Source: Carnegiea gigantea (taxonomy: Eukaryota > Streptophyta > Magnoliopsida > Caryophyllales > Cactaceae). From it: a DNA stretch of 64,000 bases. Positions 11,919 to 24,147 of this stretch are shown in pieces. Numbering within the stretch: the stretch's first letter is position 1; every line of letters starts with the position of its first letter. The DNA lies in assembly GCA_029747015.1 (NCBI GenBank), contig JAKOGI010000345.1, forward strand, positions 76,001 to 140,000, given 5' to 3'. Below the pieces are notes generated by a model. The model made no database searches and had not been told where the DNA came from. It saw only the letters and a program-made list of their open reading frames with translations. A program made the translations under genes and the position numbers.

Positions 11919-12518
11919 CCCACAATTTTCTCTATATTTATTACCAAATCATCATAATCAACTGAAATTCAAGCACCTCACTTAACACTCACTCATCACC
12001 TCTCTCAATTTACAACTCAATCCAATATCCAAATAATTCAAGGAATTTACAATTAAACACTTAATACTGATACTTGCACCATTTACTAGCAAGATTCTAG
12101 CATAAAAATCAAAATTGGATTAAGTGGGGTTTAGGGTTTCTCACTTCTCAATCCACTAAAATCAATCAAAACACTTCAAAGGGATGGACAAGGGGCCAGC
12201 TGGAGGTGGCGCGGGGCAACGGCAGTCAATAGCGGTGGTCGACGGTGACGGGAAGCCGGTGGCCGGTGGTGAACGATGGTGCAGAAGACGGAAGGCGGTG
12301 AAGGAAAAAAAATAGGGGGGTTGGGGTTCCAGCGGACAGAGGCAGAGAGAGAGAATTGGGGTTTTAGAGTTTCTAATATTTGGTTTATTTACTTAACTCT
12401 CTAATTTATTTACTCTTCCCTTTTTCTTTTTATCCCTTATTAGTTAGTGACACATAACCCTTTTCTAGATCTCTCCTTGTATTTATCCTATATTTTTTTA
12501 ATTTTATTTATTACATTC

Positions 12519-12536
12519 ATATGTATAAATTTAGAT
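12519..12536. repeat. LINE target-site duplication, left copy (18 bp)
   Basis: ATATGTATAAATTTAGAT occurs here and again at 17421-17438 without mismatch. It is present once, in nearly the same form, in the uninterrupted left LTR. Confidence 0.92.
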
Positions 12537-14093
12537 GCTTTTGTCAAGTGTTTTAACTTCAAAATGCTCTCTTCTCTCTCCTCTCTCTTCTGGGCGGATT
12601 GTCAGCGTATCCTTTTACTGATTGCACAGAACGGTCTCCTGGGTGGCCTCGGGTAGTGCCCCCAGCAGTAACCGGTCGCCGGCAGTGGTGGTCGTCGACG
12701 GTGAGTACCATAGCATAGTCTCTCCTTGGTCCTTCCCTGAGTTCTATATTAGGTCCACTGAGCGCCTGAGTAACAGAGCCTGCCACCGAGTCCCTGTGCC
12801 TGCATCTCGCACGACCTGCAACCTGAGTCTAGTTGGCCTCTAGGGTTAGTTCCACGTTGGCCATTGTTGTCATGCTTGGCCTCTCCGGTTCAGTTCTCCC
12901 TTGTTGATGAAAAATTTGGAACCTCAAGATGAGTTTCTTGGTTCATTCCCGTGGTTGGGATTGGGTTACCGTGGTAGAGTTGGAACTTGCTCTTGACCTC
13001 TTTAATCCCAGGTTCCCTCTCTCTCACATCTCAGCTTATTGGCTATTCATATATTGTTTCAGCTAGATTTTGCATTTTCTTTGGTCTACATTTTGCTTTG
13101 TTCTTGCTCTGTTTGGTCTACATTTTGTTGCATTCTAGCTTCAGTTTCAGTGTTTCAGAGTTATTGATTGAGTACTGAGGTGCAGTTCGAGGGTTTGGAA
13201 TTTGGTGGCTCGCTGGTGTTTTTAATTTGGCTCCAATTAGTTCTCCCCATTGATATTTTTGCCCCTGCGTATTTGCTGGTCCCTAATTCTCTTAGCAAGT
13301 TGATTTTTCTAAATAGTTCCTAATCCATTGCCCCTGTGTATTTTCTGGTTCCTAATTCTTGTTGCCTATATTTTTGCCATTGATATTTTGTTTTTTTGGT
13401 ACGTCTTCTTGGCTAGTTGATTTTTATTATTAGTAGCATCCTTGTTGGTAATTTTAGTATTTTTCTACTGTTGTCATTAATTCTGTTGGTAATATTAATT
13501 TTGTTGGCACTCTCGGCTATTGTCTTTATTAGTATTATCTTTATCATTAGTGTTGCTATTAGTTTCATTTTTTTAATTAGTTTTGGATAAGTTATTTTGT
13601 AACTATTTCTTGGTTCAATCCCATTTAAGATTACTCATTTTGTTCGTAATTAGTTTTATTTTTTATTTTTTGGTTAGTCTCTTGGCGACTTTACTTGAAT
13701 TTGGTGATTATTTTCTTTATAAATTAGTTACTATTGTTTGCGGTATTAGTTTAATTCACTAGTATGGGTATTATTGTTGTGGTGGTGGGTGTATTAGTAT
13801 TATTGTATTATTTTAGTATTTTTAGGTAGTCTTTTTAAGATTGACAAGTGTGTCGTCTTGCCGAGTAGACTCCTAAGCTTGTTTTCTAAGTCTGTGGTTC
13901 GGTGTAGCCAGCATCTCTTTCCCTTGTAGTTTGGGGGCCGGCTCCTTTCCTTTTTCTGGGTCCACCCCGGGTCAATATTGGGGAGCTTTTTTTTTCACTT
14001 ACTCCCTCATTAGTCATTCATTGCAATCCTTTTGTGTTTTTAGTAAGGATCTTTTAGTGCTTTACAGGAAATGGGGGTTGGCAGCTTAAGCTA

Positions 14094-14902
14094 GTGGGGA
14101 GCAATGTAGTACCTTCAGCCAGTCCTCCGGGGGGTAATGGGGATAGGAGGGGTGTAGGGTTTCGAAAGGTGCGCCTAGCGTCGTGGAATATTGGGCCTCT
14201 TACGGGTAAGTCTATAGAATTAGTTAAGGCGTTGCATAGGCGTAGGATTAGCATAGCCTGTGTTCAAGAGACGAAGTGGTGAGGGCTAAAGTTAGAGTAG
14301 TTGATGGGTACAAATTATGGTATTCGGGGTCAACCAAGGCGAGGAATGGGGTTGGCATTTTGGTTGAGAGGGAGTTGGTAGACTTTGTTGTTGAAGTGAG
14401 GCGTAAAAGTGATCGAATTATAGCCATTAAGGTCTTGGTGGGTTCAGAAATCAACATGATTAGTGTTTATACTCCTCAAATAGGGCTGTCGGATGATATC
14501 AAGAAGCTATTTTGGGGGGATTTGGATATAGTCATCTAGGATATGCCTCAGAGCGAGAAGATTTTCATAGAAGGAGACCTTAATGGCCATTTTGGCGTTG
14601 ACGTAAAAGGGTATGACACAGCCCACAGGGGTTTCGGTTTTTTGGAGAGAAACAACGGAGGAGTTTTTGTGTTGGACTTTGCAGTGGCCTATGAACTGTT
14701 GGTGGTAAATTCCTTTTTCAAGAAGAAGGAGGATCACTTGGTGACCTTCAAGAATGACTCTCTAAAGATCCAAATTGATTACTTTTTGATGAGGGCGGAT
14801 AGTCAGAGGTCTTGTAAGGATTATAAGGTAATTCCCAGTGAGTATCTAGGGACTCAGCATAGGTTGCTAGTGTTGGATGTGCAGTTCAAATGTTCAAAGT
14901 AG
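14094..14902 (+). pseudogene. RTE LINE endonuclease domain
   Basis: An APE-type endonuclease that would nick the target DNA. Motifs in order: LASWNIGPLTGKS near 14175-14215, CVQETKW ending near 14280 (the metal-binding glutamate), EGDLNGHFGVD near 14570-14600, and a C-terminal TQHRLLVLDV near 14850-14880. The first part is in one frame. After ETKW the reading moves to a second frame, consistent with a one-base deletion near 14280. A TAG near 14540 interrupts the second part, and another follows at about 14900. All downstream LINE coding stays in this second frame. The start codon is uncertain because the only nearby ATG (14071) is out of frame. Confidence 0.85.
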
Positions 14903-15025
14903 AAGAAGAGGAGAGTCGGGGACCCGCGAGTTAAGTGGTGGACCCTCACGAAGGAGAACGCCGTATTTTTAATAGAGAGGATTACGGAAGAAGGAGCTTA
15001 GAGGCGGGTAGAGGATGCAGATGAA

Positions 15026-17014
15026 ATGTGGGAGGCGATGACAGATTGTATTCAAAGGCCGGCTAAAGAAATCCTAGGTTCTTCTAGAAGAGATGGTAGC
15101 AAAATGAAGGATACCTGGTGGTGGAACGAGGAGGTAAAGGAGAAAGTAAAGGAGAAAAAAGAGGCTTACCCTGTTTTTATGAACAGTAGAGCGGATGAAG
15201 AGAGAGAGATTAGTAGAGCTAGATATAAGGCAGCAAAGAAGGTAGCCAAAAAGACTGTTGCGGTAGCTAAGAGCATAGCTTATGATAGGTTATACCATAG
15301 ACTGGAGTCAAAGGAAGTGGAAAAGGAAGTCTTTAAGTTGGCAAGGGCTAGGGAAAGAAGGACAAGGGATTTAGGAGTTGTGAGGTGCATCAAAGATGAA
15401 AATGGTAAGCTGTTGTCTAAGGATGCAGAAATCAAGGGGAGATGGCAAAGGTACTTTGCCAAGCTCCTCAATGGTGAAGTGATGGAGGATTCTCGGAGTA
15501 GGGAAAGTGAGTGTAGGGAGAGGCGTCTTGATCCGCGAGTGTGTGGTCACATCAGTAAAGACGAGATTAAGGAGGCCTTAAAGAAGATGACCAATGGGAA
15601 GGCAGAGGGTCCAGATCAGATACCAGTTGAAGTGTGGAAGTGTTTGGGTTAAGAAGGATTAGAGTGGCTAATGGAGCTTTTTAATATTATTTTTAGGACG
15701 GCTAAGATGCCCAAGGAATGGGGGTTTAGTATAGTCATCCCTCTATACAAGAACAAAGGTGATATTCAAGATTGTAATAATTTTAGGAGTATAAAGTTGC
15801 TCAGTCACACTATGAAGTTATGGGAGAGGGTGATTGAGAGAAGGTTGTGGAAGGATGTCGAGATTTCAAAGAACCAATTTGGCTTTATGCCAGGTAGATC
15901 AACCATAGAGGCGATTTACCTCCTTAAAAGGCTCATGGGTTTGTACAGAGATAGAAAGGTGGATCTTCATATGGAGTTCATTGACATGGAAAAAGCATAT
16001 GATAGAGTTCCGTGTGAAGTGTTATAGAGATGCATGGAATAGAAAGGAGTATCACCCGTGTATATTCGAGTTATTAAGGATATGTATGAGGGGAGTAAGA
16101 TGAGTGTTAGGACACTAGGAGGGGTCACTAATGACTTCTTCGTTACTATGGGCCTGTATCAAGATTCCGCCTTAAGCCATTTTCTCTTCAATCTACTTAT
16201 GGATGAACTTACAAGAGGGATTCAAGATGAGTTACCTTAGTGTATACTATTCGCAGATGACATTGTTCTTATTGATGAGACCAGATAGGAAGTTAATGTT
16301 AAGTTGGAGCGATGGATGCATACTCTAGAATCTAGAGGTTTCAGAGTGAGTAGATAGAAAACGGAATACCTTCATTGCCGTTTCAATGGAAGAGAGGAAG
16401 CGGGGGGAGAAGTCACCCTAGATGGGAGGTCGATACCTAAGGTTGATAAGTTTAAGTATTTAGGCTTGATCATTCAGCGGAATGGGGATATTGACGAAGA
16501 TATTAACCAACGAATAAAGGTAGGCTGGCAAAAATGGAAGTATTCCTCAGGTGTGCTGTGTGGTAAGAAGGTGCCCCTTCAATTGAAAGGCAGAGTCTAT
16601 CATATGGTAGTTAGACTGACTGTTCTTTACAAATCGGAGGGTTGGCTTCTAAAAAAGACACAGGCTTAAAGGTTTATGGTGGCAGAGATGAGGATGATTA
16701 GGTGGATGTGTGGTTATACGAGAATAGATAGAATTAGGAATGGTGTTATCAGGAACTTAGTTAAAGTAGCTCCCATCGAAGATAAGATGAGAGAAACAAG
16801 ACTCCGATAGTTTGGCCATGTGAAAAGGAGGAGTGTGGATGCCCCGATGAGGAGATGTGAGAGGATCAACATCCCCGAAGGTAAAAGAGGGAAGGGCCGA
16901 TCAAAGAAGAGTTTGGATGAGGTGATTAGAGAGGACTTGAGAGTTATTGGTTTGACGGAGGACCTGGCTCAGGATAGGAAGCTGTGGCGAGATAGGATTA
17001 AAATATTATATTAA
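15026..17014 (+). pseudogene. RTE LINE reverse transcriptase and C-terminal region
   Basis: Continuation of the same frame as the second endonuclease part, broken by stops near 15650, 16025, 16040, 16238, 16287 and 16356 and around 16670-16820. The reverse transcriptase starts around KMTNGKAEGPDQIPVEVWK (15590-15645). It continues with WGFSIVIPLYKNKGD (15720-15765), NQFGFMPGRSTIEAI (15880-15920) and MEKAYDRVP (15990-16015), and has the catalytic box CILFADDIVL with FADD at 16250-16261. The C-terminal part ([14 protein letters not shown], then [14 protein letters not shown]) is typical of plant RTE elements. In life it would copy its own RNA at the nicked target. It is now dead. Confidence 0.88.
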
Positions 17015-17420
17015 GATCTTAGATCGCAGATAGTCGACCTTGTAGTTGGCTTTTTGTTACAGCGGCAGCGTGCTGGTAGTGGTGTTTTTTCATTTATCGT
17101 GTTTGTTTATAGGTAGTACTTTCTATGGGGAACAGGCACCGTTTGTTTACCTTTTGGTTGTTAAGGTATGTTACCTTCCTCTGATTTACTGTTCTTACAT
17201 TACATAGCTCCTACAACTTGTCTTTTTAATGATTCCATTAAGTGTTTTTACAAAATGTCTTTTCCTTAAATTATTTTTATAAATTCCTTTTATGTTGGTG
17301 TCTTAGAAATAGCCTCTCTACGGGTAGGAATGTCAGTAGAGGTAAGATTATCTACAGCTGGATCTCCCCAGACCCCACGAAAGTGGGACCTATACTAGGA
17401 GGTGGTGGTGCTGGTGTTGT

Positions 17421-17438
17421 ATATGTATAAATTTAGAT
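17421..17438. repeat. LINE target-site duplication, right copy
   Basis: Identical to 12519-12536. The gypsy LTR sequence resumes directly after it. Confidence 0.92.
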
Positions 17439-17869
17439 ATAATTATAATTATATATATATGGAGTTGAAGTAGTAATCTAGCTAGAATTAATAAATTTGA
17501 ATTTATATCCTTGAGATATAAATTTGGGAGAAGACATTCTCATTTTCTCGAAATTTATTCTTATTATTATTATCTCAAAATTTATTTTATTTATTTATTT
17601 ATTTATTTTTACTTTGCGGGCGTTTAAATATTAATCAGAACTTGAAAGAATTATTTAAGGAGCATCACAAGGTTCATGTCGGGACCACATCGTCGTTTCA
17701 ACCTGTGATACATAAATATATATACCTACACATAAATGATAAATTAAAATATATACATATAAAATAAGAAATTGAAACGCAAGATAGAAATGCAGCGTCC
17801 AATTGAATTAATTTGCGATTAGGGCAGTTTGAAATAATTAAAAAAGAACTTTACATTCGGGCCATTACA

Positions 17870-17874
17870 GAGAG
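17870..17874. repeat. Target-site duplication GAGAG, right copy
   Basis: Follows the terminal CA of the right gypsy LTR and matches 1847-1851. Confidence 0.88.
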
Positions 17875-17894
17875 AGAAGATGATGATGATGTGA

Positions 17895-17905
17895 GAGTGT
17901 GTGTT

Positions 17906-17964
<59 letters not shown>
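17895..17964. repeat. (GT)n(GA)n compound microsatellite
   Basis: About 30 bp of GT followed by about 40 bp of GA, giving a spurious Cys/Val and Arg/Glu ORF. Confidence 0.95.
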
Positions 17965-17967
<3 letters not shown>

Positions 17968-18345
17968 TACAGTTGCAATAATATGATCATAGTTTATGCT
18001 GTATCTGATATGGAGAGGAGAGAGAGGGGTGAGGGGGCTTCAAACCTTAAAACATGGTGGTATGGTATAAGAGATGGGAAGCAAATAAGGGACAATGGAG
18101 AGAAAAGAGAGAAAGCCCCCAAATATAGTGGCTCATAGTTGGGTAGACTTTAACTCAAAGGTACGTAGTCACAATAGTTTAGGAAAAACCAAGTAATTGT
18201 ATTTGCATAGATTAAGGTAAATATGATTACAATACAATCTTCATTATATCCCTTAATGATAGCCAAACATGGTAATGAAATAATCATTACCATTTTAATT
18301 GCATTGCCACTTTGATTACACCAAACCAAATGAGCCATTCATGTG

Positions 18346-19262
18346 ACTAGTACAAACATAATCCAGCAAGTAACCAAGGGATAGAAGAGGTCTATTACAC
18401 CTCCTTGAAGGAAGTCGAGTTGCTAAAGGCTCTATAGTAGATGTATTTGGTCCTGAATGAGATGAAGCATGTGGATTAGTAGATGAAAAAGGCATGTGGA
18501 GGTTCAGTAGATGGCATAATATAGAATAGGTTTAGATTGTGAAATAGGTGAGATAGGTGGCGATTGAGCTGGTTTTGCTAACTTACGGAGCTTAATATCT
18601 CTCAAGACCTAAAATTTCTTATCCTTAAAAGATATAAATTTATAATGCTTCTTTACGAAGGGATAACTGAGGACGATGCATAATAATGTTCTGGGTCGTA
18701 GTTTTGTCCCCTATTTATTCTTGGACAAATAACATATGTAACCAAATGTCTTCAAATATTCATAATATTGTGGCTTCCTATATATTAACTTAAATAGTGT
18801 TTTATGGTTTAGTAGCATATAAGGCATTTCATGAATAAGAAATGTAGCAATCAATAAACAATCCTCCATAATTTTAATGGTAAAGAACACTAAAATAGCA
18901 ATGCCCTTTAAACCTCAAGTAGGTGATTATGTTTCCTCTCTACTACACCATTTTGCTTTAGACTCTGGACATAACTAATTTCATTTAATATCCCATATTT
19001 AGCAAAATAACTCTTGACTTTGTTATTGGAACCAAGTTCCAGGGCAGTATCACTTCTAACAACCTCAATCATGCCATTAAATCGAGTCTTAGCTATAGAA
19101 ATGAACGAGTTTATGAACTAAAAGGCTAGTCCTTAGTGACTAACAAATTGTTCTGGTTTCCCTTATGTAATCATGCACCAAAGTAAGGAAATACCTATGA
19201 CCAGTGTCAGTTTTGGTACGACATGGTCCCTAAATGTCCACATGAACAACCTTACCTGAATG
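18346..19262 (-). pseudogene. Ty1/copia integrase, the other half of the element at 1-1497
   Basis: On the minus strand the translated order is a short VHVDI.GPCRTKT stretch and TGHRYFLTLVHDY (about 19150-19250), the IEVVRSDTALE segment with a catalytic aspartate (about 19040-19070), and QNGVVERKHNHLLE with the catalytic glutamate (about 18900-18950). Next come a long degraded tail and a proline/serine-rich linker that would join integrase to reverse transcriptase. Stops occur every few dozen codons. The sequence breaks off at 18345, next to the TIR element. The reading that should follow is found at 1-1497. Sequence upstream of 19262 no longer looks like copia, so the 5' part of the element seems lost. 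Confidence 0.82.
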
Positions 19263-20700
19263 CAACTCCTTAATTAGGGGGCGGAGACATCAAAAGGCCT
19301 AACATCATGACATTATGGGACCACCTCGGAGGCACAAACCAAAAAGTCAAGAAGAAATAGGAGCACTTCTTGAATGACGAGGCGACTTAAATAATAATAA
19401 AGGGATGACATAACATTTCCTAGGCTATGCATTCAAACCTCTAAATGGAGGTTGTGTCCACACTGGCAGTTAAGATGACGATAAGGCTCCCAGATCCATA
19501 GGTTGTCTAATCAGGTCACCACCTAGACTAACACCCTACCCCTCTGAAGACTTGCTTTTTAGAAAGGAAACCATCCTCTGACTCACTGTCACTATAAGAA
19601 TATTACCTCCTCCACCAAATCGGACGAAGTCAGGCGTCAGTGGCCATGGTCTCTATAGCGACACCTCTAGTCGGCACTTCAACTGAACTGGGTGCCCAAA
19701 GCAATGCCACCTGTCTCTAGTGTTGATAAACAATGCCCTAAAGGTCCGCAAAAGATAAAGTCAGAAAAAATCTATGAATGAAAAAAATAATAAAGAGCCT
19801 ACATATTTGACCCCCATAGTTAATCCACCTCATCAGCTGTCGAACAGTCTAATTAAGGCACATAATATCCCTTATCAGCATCATACTTTCCTTCTAGTTG
19901 TGGTTGCAACATACAAGCAACATATAATCAATACAAGAATAACTATGTGGAAACAAGGCGAAGGGCACATACTTTCATTATTTAGCAGTCATTTGCTAAA
20001 GATTGATGCATGATGTTCAGCATCTTGGGCCTCATCAATCTCCACTTAATGCTTCACGCCATGTGTGTCGTTATGTTACACCTCATGGCCAATTACATGT
20101 ATATGCCCAAGAATCTTGAAATACATACATAAGGCATAAGAAAACAAACATCAGACTAACAAAGCAATGTAAGTGTTTAGAACTCACTGGAGGGGCGACT
20201 GGCACCATTATGCGAGTCTAGACAAATATAAATAATTTCCCTCATGAGCATGGGTCTAACATACCACCCTTACTTTTAGTGGTCATAGCTCCTATGAGAT
20301 GAGAGGACATGTCAAGTGACACTTGGTGAGTCACGCTTTCCCCTAGGTACCATGTATGCTTGTGAGGGCCTAGTAGCAATACCCATTTATTAGACAACGA
20401 CTGAGCTCTCTCAGCAATAACTGGGGTAATACTTTGGACCAAGGAAAGAAACTTACATCATTTTGCCCCGTGACTGTGTAGACGAGCTCTCAATTAGTCA
20501 ATGCCTCTCAAAGAATTTGACTCCCTGATTCATTGAATCCTACTACAATGTCTCACCATCGGGGCACCATGGGCATCCTTCTATGATGGGCATGAAGCAC
20601 TCCATAAACCAAGGTTGAGTTAAAACATAAATAATAAATGAAGCAAATTAGACAAACGATTGCAAATTTCTTTCCATGAAGGAAGATAAAAGTGAAAACC
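19263..20700. other. Degraded sequence without an identifiable gene
   Basis: No open frame longer than about 80 codons gives a recognisable protein. On the minus strand a short stretch with SDSESEDGFLSKK (about 19555-19600) and another with HTWYLGESVTHQV (about 20310-20350) look like remnants of coding sequence. They might belong to the plant-mobile-domain gene just to the right. Confidence 0.4.
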
Positions 20701-21960
20701 TTTTACCTCAAGCATGTGCTAGTAGCAAGCTAGGCTAGCCTCTTGTACCCGTTGGCCATCCCATCAGCAAGCAGATTACAAGTACAAGATAATGATTGCT
20801 TGGATAGCTTGCCCCTAGTGTAGCTGACCAATTTGACGAACATCTTCAAGGCTGGACATCCCATAGAAGTGCCCCTGGTTCATCTTGTCTACAAAGAATT
20901 GAAGGTCATCTCGAATAGCAAAATCAAGAAAGGTGAGCTTGCTGCTTGCGATTTATCTCCTTCATGTGCAAAACTTCCTTCAGTTGACAGTATTGCAGGA
21001 AGTTACGCCTAACTTATCATCCAGTAGTACTAGACCTAAACATGGCCACACAACAAGCCCAATAGTCCTTAGGAATAGAAGTATTATCCGAACCCAAAAA
21101 AGCTGATCAAAATCCGCCCCATTTAGCACTCGAATGGGTGCTAAAATTGGTTTTCAAGTGGGTAAGGGTATGGGTATGGGTATTGCTTTTGAAAATGGGT
21201 ATGGGTATGGGTATGAATTCTTAAAACCTGTACCCGATTGTATATTCGATTTGCTAGTAAAAGGTGATCAAAATACAGTAAAACCCAAAACTAAATGTCA
21301 GGCATGAAACTCTAATTGTATAGTGTTTATTTATATAGGAATAAAAAATTAAATTATTTTATAATTTTAACATCCGTGAGTTTATCTAGGCATGAATTTT
21401 AGTAGCGTCATTTGTAATTGCTAATCAAATATGGTGTCTATGCAAATATGGGTTAAATATGGGTGAGTCTTTGCATGCTCTATATATACCCGAATAAAAC
21501 TTGTAAACTCGAAAAAGCCCTGTTGATATGGGTATGTGTATAACCATCTAAAACCCGATGAGCATGGGTATAAGCATAGGTTTGATTTCTGAAAATAGGC
21601 ATGGGTGTGAGTATGGCCCAAGCCACCCCACGCCTATCCCTAATCGTCCTTGAAGGTAACATCATACCTTAAAGAACATTTCCAAAGCTAAGCCCCATCA
21701 GCATTCAAAAGTCGTGCAAGGTTACTACCATTTCACCCCCTGGAAGTGAAAAGTGTTGGTAATTTCCAAGAACCTAGTGAAACCTAAAATAACACTCAGT
21801 TAGAGCTCTTCTATATCTTGAATACCATCACACATTAGTAGAAACCCATATTTCTTAAGATCCTAAGAGCATTACGCAATGAGCTCCAAACAAAAGAGTT
21901 AAGACCAAACTAACCCTCGTATCAAAACTAAGAATAAGGGTCAAACCCTTGGAGCAAAGT
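20701..21960 (-). pseudogene. Plant-mobile-domain-like gene remnant, interrupted by a MITE
   Basis: On the minus strand at about 21690-21780 the sequence reads NTFHF and, after a one-base shift, PGGEMVVTLHDF and MLMGL. This matches the start of the plant mobile domain (PF10536), which occurs in plant transposons and in captured host genes such as MAIL1. Upstream, a stretch with YSRYRRALTECYFRF fits the usual N-terminal part. A hAT-type MITE sits at 21070-21642. After it (to about 20700) only scattered pieces such as RDDLQFFVDKMNQGHFYG remain. Whether this was part of a gypsy or Mutator element or a host gene cannot be told. It is clearly non-functional. Confidence 0.4.
21070..21642. mobile_element. 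hAT-type MITE, 573 bp
   Basis: Ends are TAGGAATAG on the left and, in reverse complement, TAGGGATAGG on the right. The flanking 8-bp words ATAGTCCT (21062-21069) and ATCGTCCT (21643-21650) differ at one base and form a hAT-size duplication. The interior near both ends is rich in GGGTAT-type repeats, direct on one side and inverted on the other. Such repeats are candidates for transposase-binding subterminal motifs. No coding potential; presumably mobilised by an autonomous hAT elsewhere. Confidence 0.7.
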
Positions 21961-22760
21961 GTCACCGGGCCATTGCATGTCCAATACCCCCTTCTTATAA
22001 GCCTAGTAAGCCAAGCTTCTTTAGGTCAACTTAGTTCATTTATATGACAGCCTCGAGCTTTGTCAAGTAGCTCACGAGCTGGTTTGGCTTATTCCCACCT
22101 CATAGATATGTTGATATAACGATTATAGATATAAGAAGAAAAAGGAAGAAGGATGTGTCTAGAAATAAGGGCACAAGTAGATCTAGTAGAGAATAAGTAG
22201 ATCAAAAAGGGAGAGCAAAGAAGACACACAAGAAGATCTTAAGAAAGCCTGAGGACATACCAGTGCTAAGGAAGAATGCAGGTACAGAGAAGACCCAAGG
22301 ATTCTTTTTTGACATTTAAGGTTCATATGAGCTAGGAAAAAGGATGGCAGGAGTTCGGGGGGGAAAAAAAGGAGTTTACTCTCACTTTTTTTATTTGGAC
22401 ACACAATCTATTTAGAGAACATTATGTATCTCTGACTTGATTTGACTTATTCTAGTTCAATATCATGCATAAAATTATATTATTAGCCATTTTACATAAT
22501 GCTATATGGCCAATAGAAAATATTACTGCATTTAAATCCTACTATTTTCTTAAGGGAAGATGTGAGTGATAGGGACTAGCATTCTATATAATTGACAAAT
22601 TATTCAAAATTTTGTGCAATAGACCTTCATAGTTTAAATTAAATGTCCATAAAAAATACTCTAGCATGAATTACCAAATTTGTAAAAGCTGAAACTGAAA
22701 CACTTTTGCATAAAATTTTTTAATGCGTGATAATTTTCTTATAGAAAATGATTGCATGGC
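21961..22760. other. No gene recognised
   Basis: AT-rich sequence between the mobile-domain remnant and the Athila-like LTR. A C-run (G-run on the other strand) near 22360 is the only local oddity. Confidence 0.5.
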
Positions 22761-24124
22761 TGCTGGGGAACGCCATACTTGCAAAGGATTTCATGAGTGT
22801 TTGGGAGCCATTTTAGGGCTTTAATGTGCTTAGTTGTACGATTTATGCCATTGTTTCTAATATTATGCTTGGCTTCGCTTGTTTGAGAAGTGTTTGAGAA
22901 TTTTGACCTTACGAGCCCTAAGCATGTTAGTATAATGAAGATTTTGAGACCTTGTGGATTAAAGAAGATAGCAAAAGAAGCCCAAAGATACCCAACTCGA
23001 ACAAACGACCAACACTACTTATAAGGATCCAGGAAAAAGTGAGCAGCCAGACCAGTGTTCACCACGCCCTAATCATGGTAAACACCATGATCCGTAGTGT
23101 GGCCCACGATCAGACTGTGGTGGTCCCCTTCCGTTGAGCCTGCTAGTTTTCTTTGCGGCTTTACGAGTTCCAGAAGTTTTTAATGTTAGCAACCTTGATT
23201 TCTGTGATAAAGGGTGGGTTTTACTACCTTCTTAGCAATCTATTCATGACCATATCACCATCGCATCATCATCTACCACTTCATCCATTGAGAGAGTGAA
23301 AGCAAGGAAAGAAGTAAGATCAAGCAAGGTTTGGAAGCTATTTGAAGAAGGATTGAAAGATCACCATTCGGGTAATTAGACTGAGCTCTTCTCATCTCTC
23401 TCACCTTTAAATTTTCTCTTTAGTTTAGATTAAGATTTTAGAGATGTTTGCTTTGATTTCAGTAATTATTAAGTAGTTTTATTTATCCAGGGGTTGCTAA
23501 ACCGAAGTGATGTTGCTGATTTGGCTAGTTTAAACTATTTTCACTTGGAATTTTCCTTAATTATTTTAATCTAGTCATTGGATTTTGAATGTTATTGTGG
23601 AATTTTTGGCCAACTTCTTGCATGTATGTTAGATTCTAAATTGAAGTACTGAAAAGGTGAAGATGGATGTTGGAAAAATTAGTATTAGACTTGATTTAAT
23701 AATCACTTGGGAAAGGATTATAAGTTAAGTGGTGTGGTGATAATCAAATTCAAAAACTTGATCTCATGAGAATTAATAATTAGTTTGATCAATTAATTCA
23801 CTTCAATTTGAAGGAAAGTTGTGAATTCTCTAGCATTATCGACCATTGAATCAATCCGCAAGGTGAGAAGTGCTTGTTTAACTTGTGAAATTAAGCATCC
23901 CGCTTTTTTTTACGTGATCGAGACATCATTAGATGATACTACTCTTGGATGTTTTTAGCCATTGAAGTTAGACTTTGTTGTTTAATTGTTTGATATTTAT
24001 AATCCAAATCAAATATTGATTGCGCTTACCAATTTGTTTGTAGAAATACTTAGTAATTCAATCTAGTCTTTGTGGGATAACCTTGATCTATACTATAATA
24101 CTTGTGCATTTGCGGGTTGTGTCG
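22761..24124 (+). repeat. 5' LTR of the Athila-like element
   Basis: About 1.36 kb, aligning end to end with 33740-35108. The first bases are less certain because the copies diverge there. It contains small ORFs (for example 22952-23137) that also occur in degraded form in the other copy and have no known product. Confidence 0.8.
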
Positions 24125-24130
24125 AGTTTT

Positions 24131-24147
24131 TGGTGCCGTTGTTGGGG
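24131..24147 (+). promoter_or_regulatory. Primer-binding site, Athila type
   Basis: TGGTGCCGTTGTTGGGG lies six bases after the LTR end. Athila/Tat elements carry a closely similar site, usually TGGCGCCGTTGCCGGGG, so two changes have accumulated here. Confidence 0.75.

Larger units (their letters stand above)
12537..17420 (+). mobile_element. RTE-clade non-LTR retrotransposon (LINE), about 4.9 kb
   Basis: Bounded by an 18-bp perfect duplication. A 5' leader of about 1.5 kb is followed by one long degraded reading frame encoding an apurinic-type endonuclease and reverse transcriptase, then a C-terminal region. The 3' end is not a poly(A) tail but a GGTGGTGGTG/GTTGT-like repeat preceded by GTGGGACC. 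This matches what I know of plant RTE elements, which end in short simple repeats. No 5' truncation is evident. It lies in the 5' LTR of the gypsy element on the opposite strand, so it arrived after that element. Confidence 0.9.
9684..17869 (-). repeat. 5' LTR of the gypsy element, interrupted by an RTE LINE
   Basis: The LTR reads 9684-12536 and resumes at 17439-17869, with the LINE and one TSD copy between. Sequence on both sides aligns to the uninterrupted left LTR. The flanking word ATATGTATAAATTTAGAT occurs twice here, while the left LTR has one near-copy (about 4568-4585). The (ATT)n tract (about 10907-10979) is much longer than in the left LTR. Confidence 0.9.
17870..18337. mobile_element. 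Right arm of the split TIR element
   Basis: Ends CCAAACCAAATGAGCCA, the imperfect inverse of the left arm start at 1506. Contains the compound microsatellite at 17895-17964. No coding potential. Copia sequence resumes directly after it. Confidence 0.45.

Noticed and set aside
12559..12843. GC-rich ORFs at the start of the LINE, considered as a host exon
   Set aside because: They lie in the 5' leader of the RTE element directly after its target duplication, and overlap on opposite strands without any domain.
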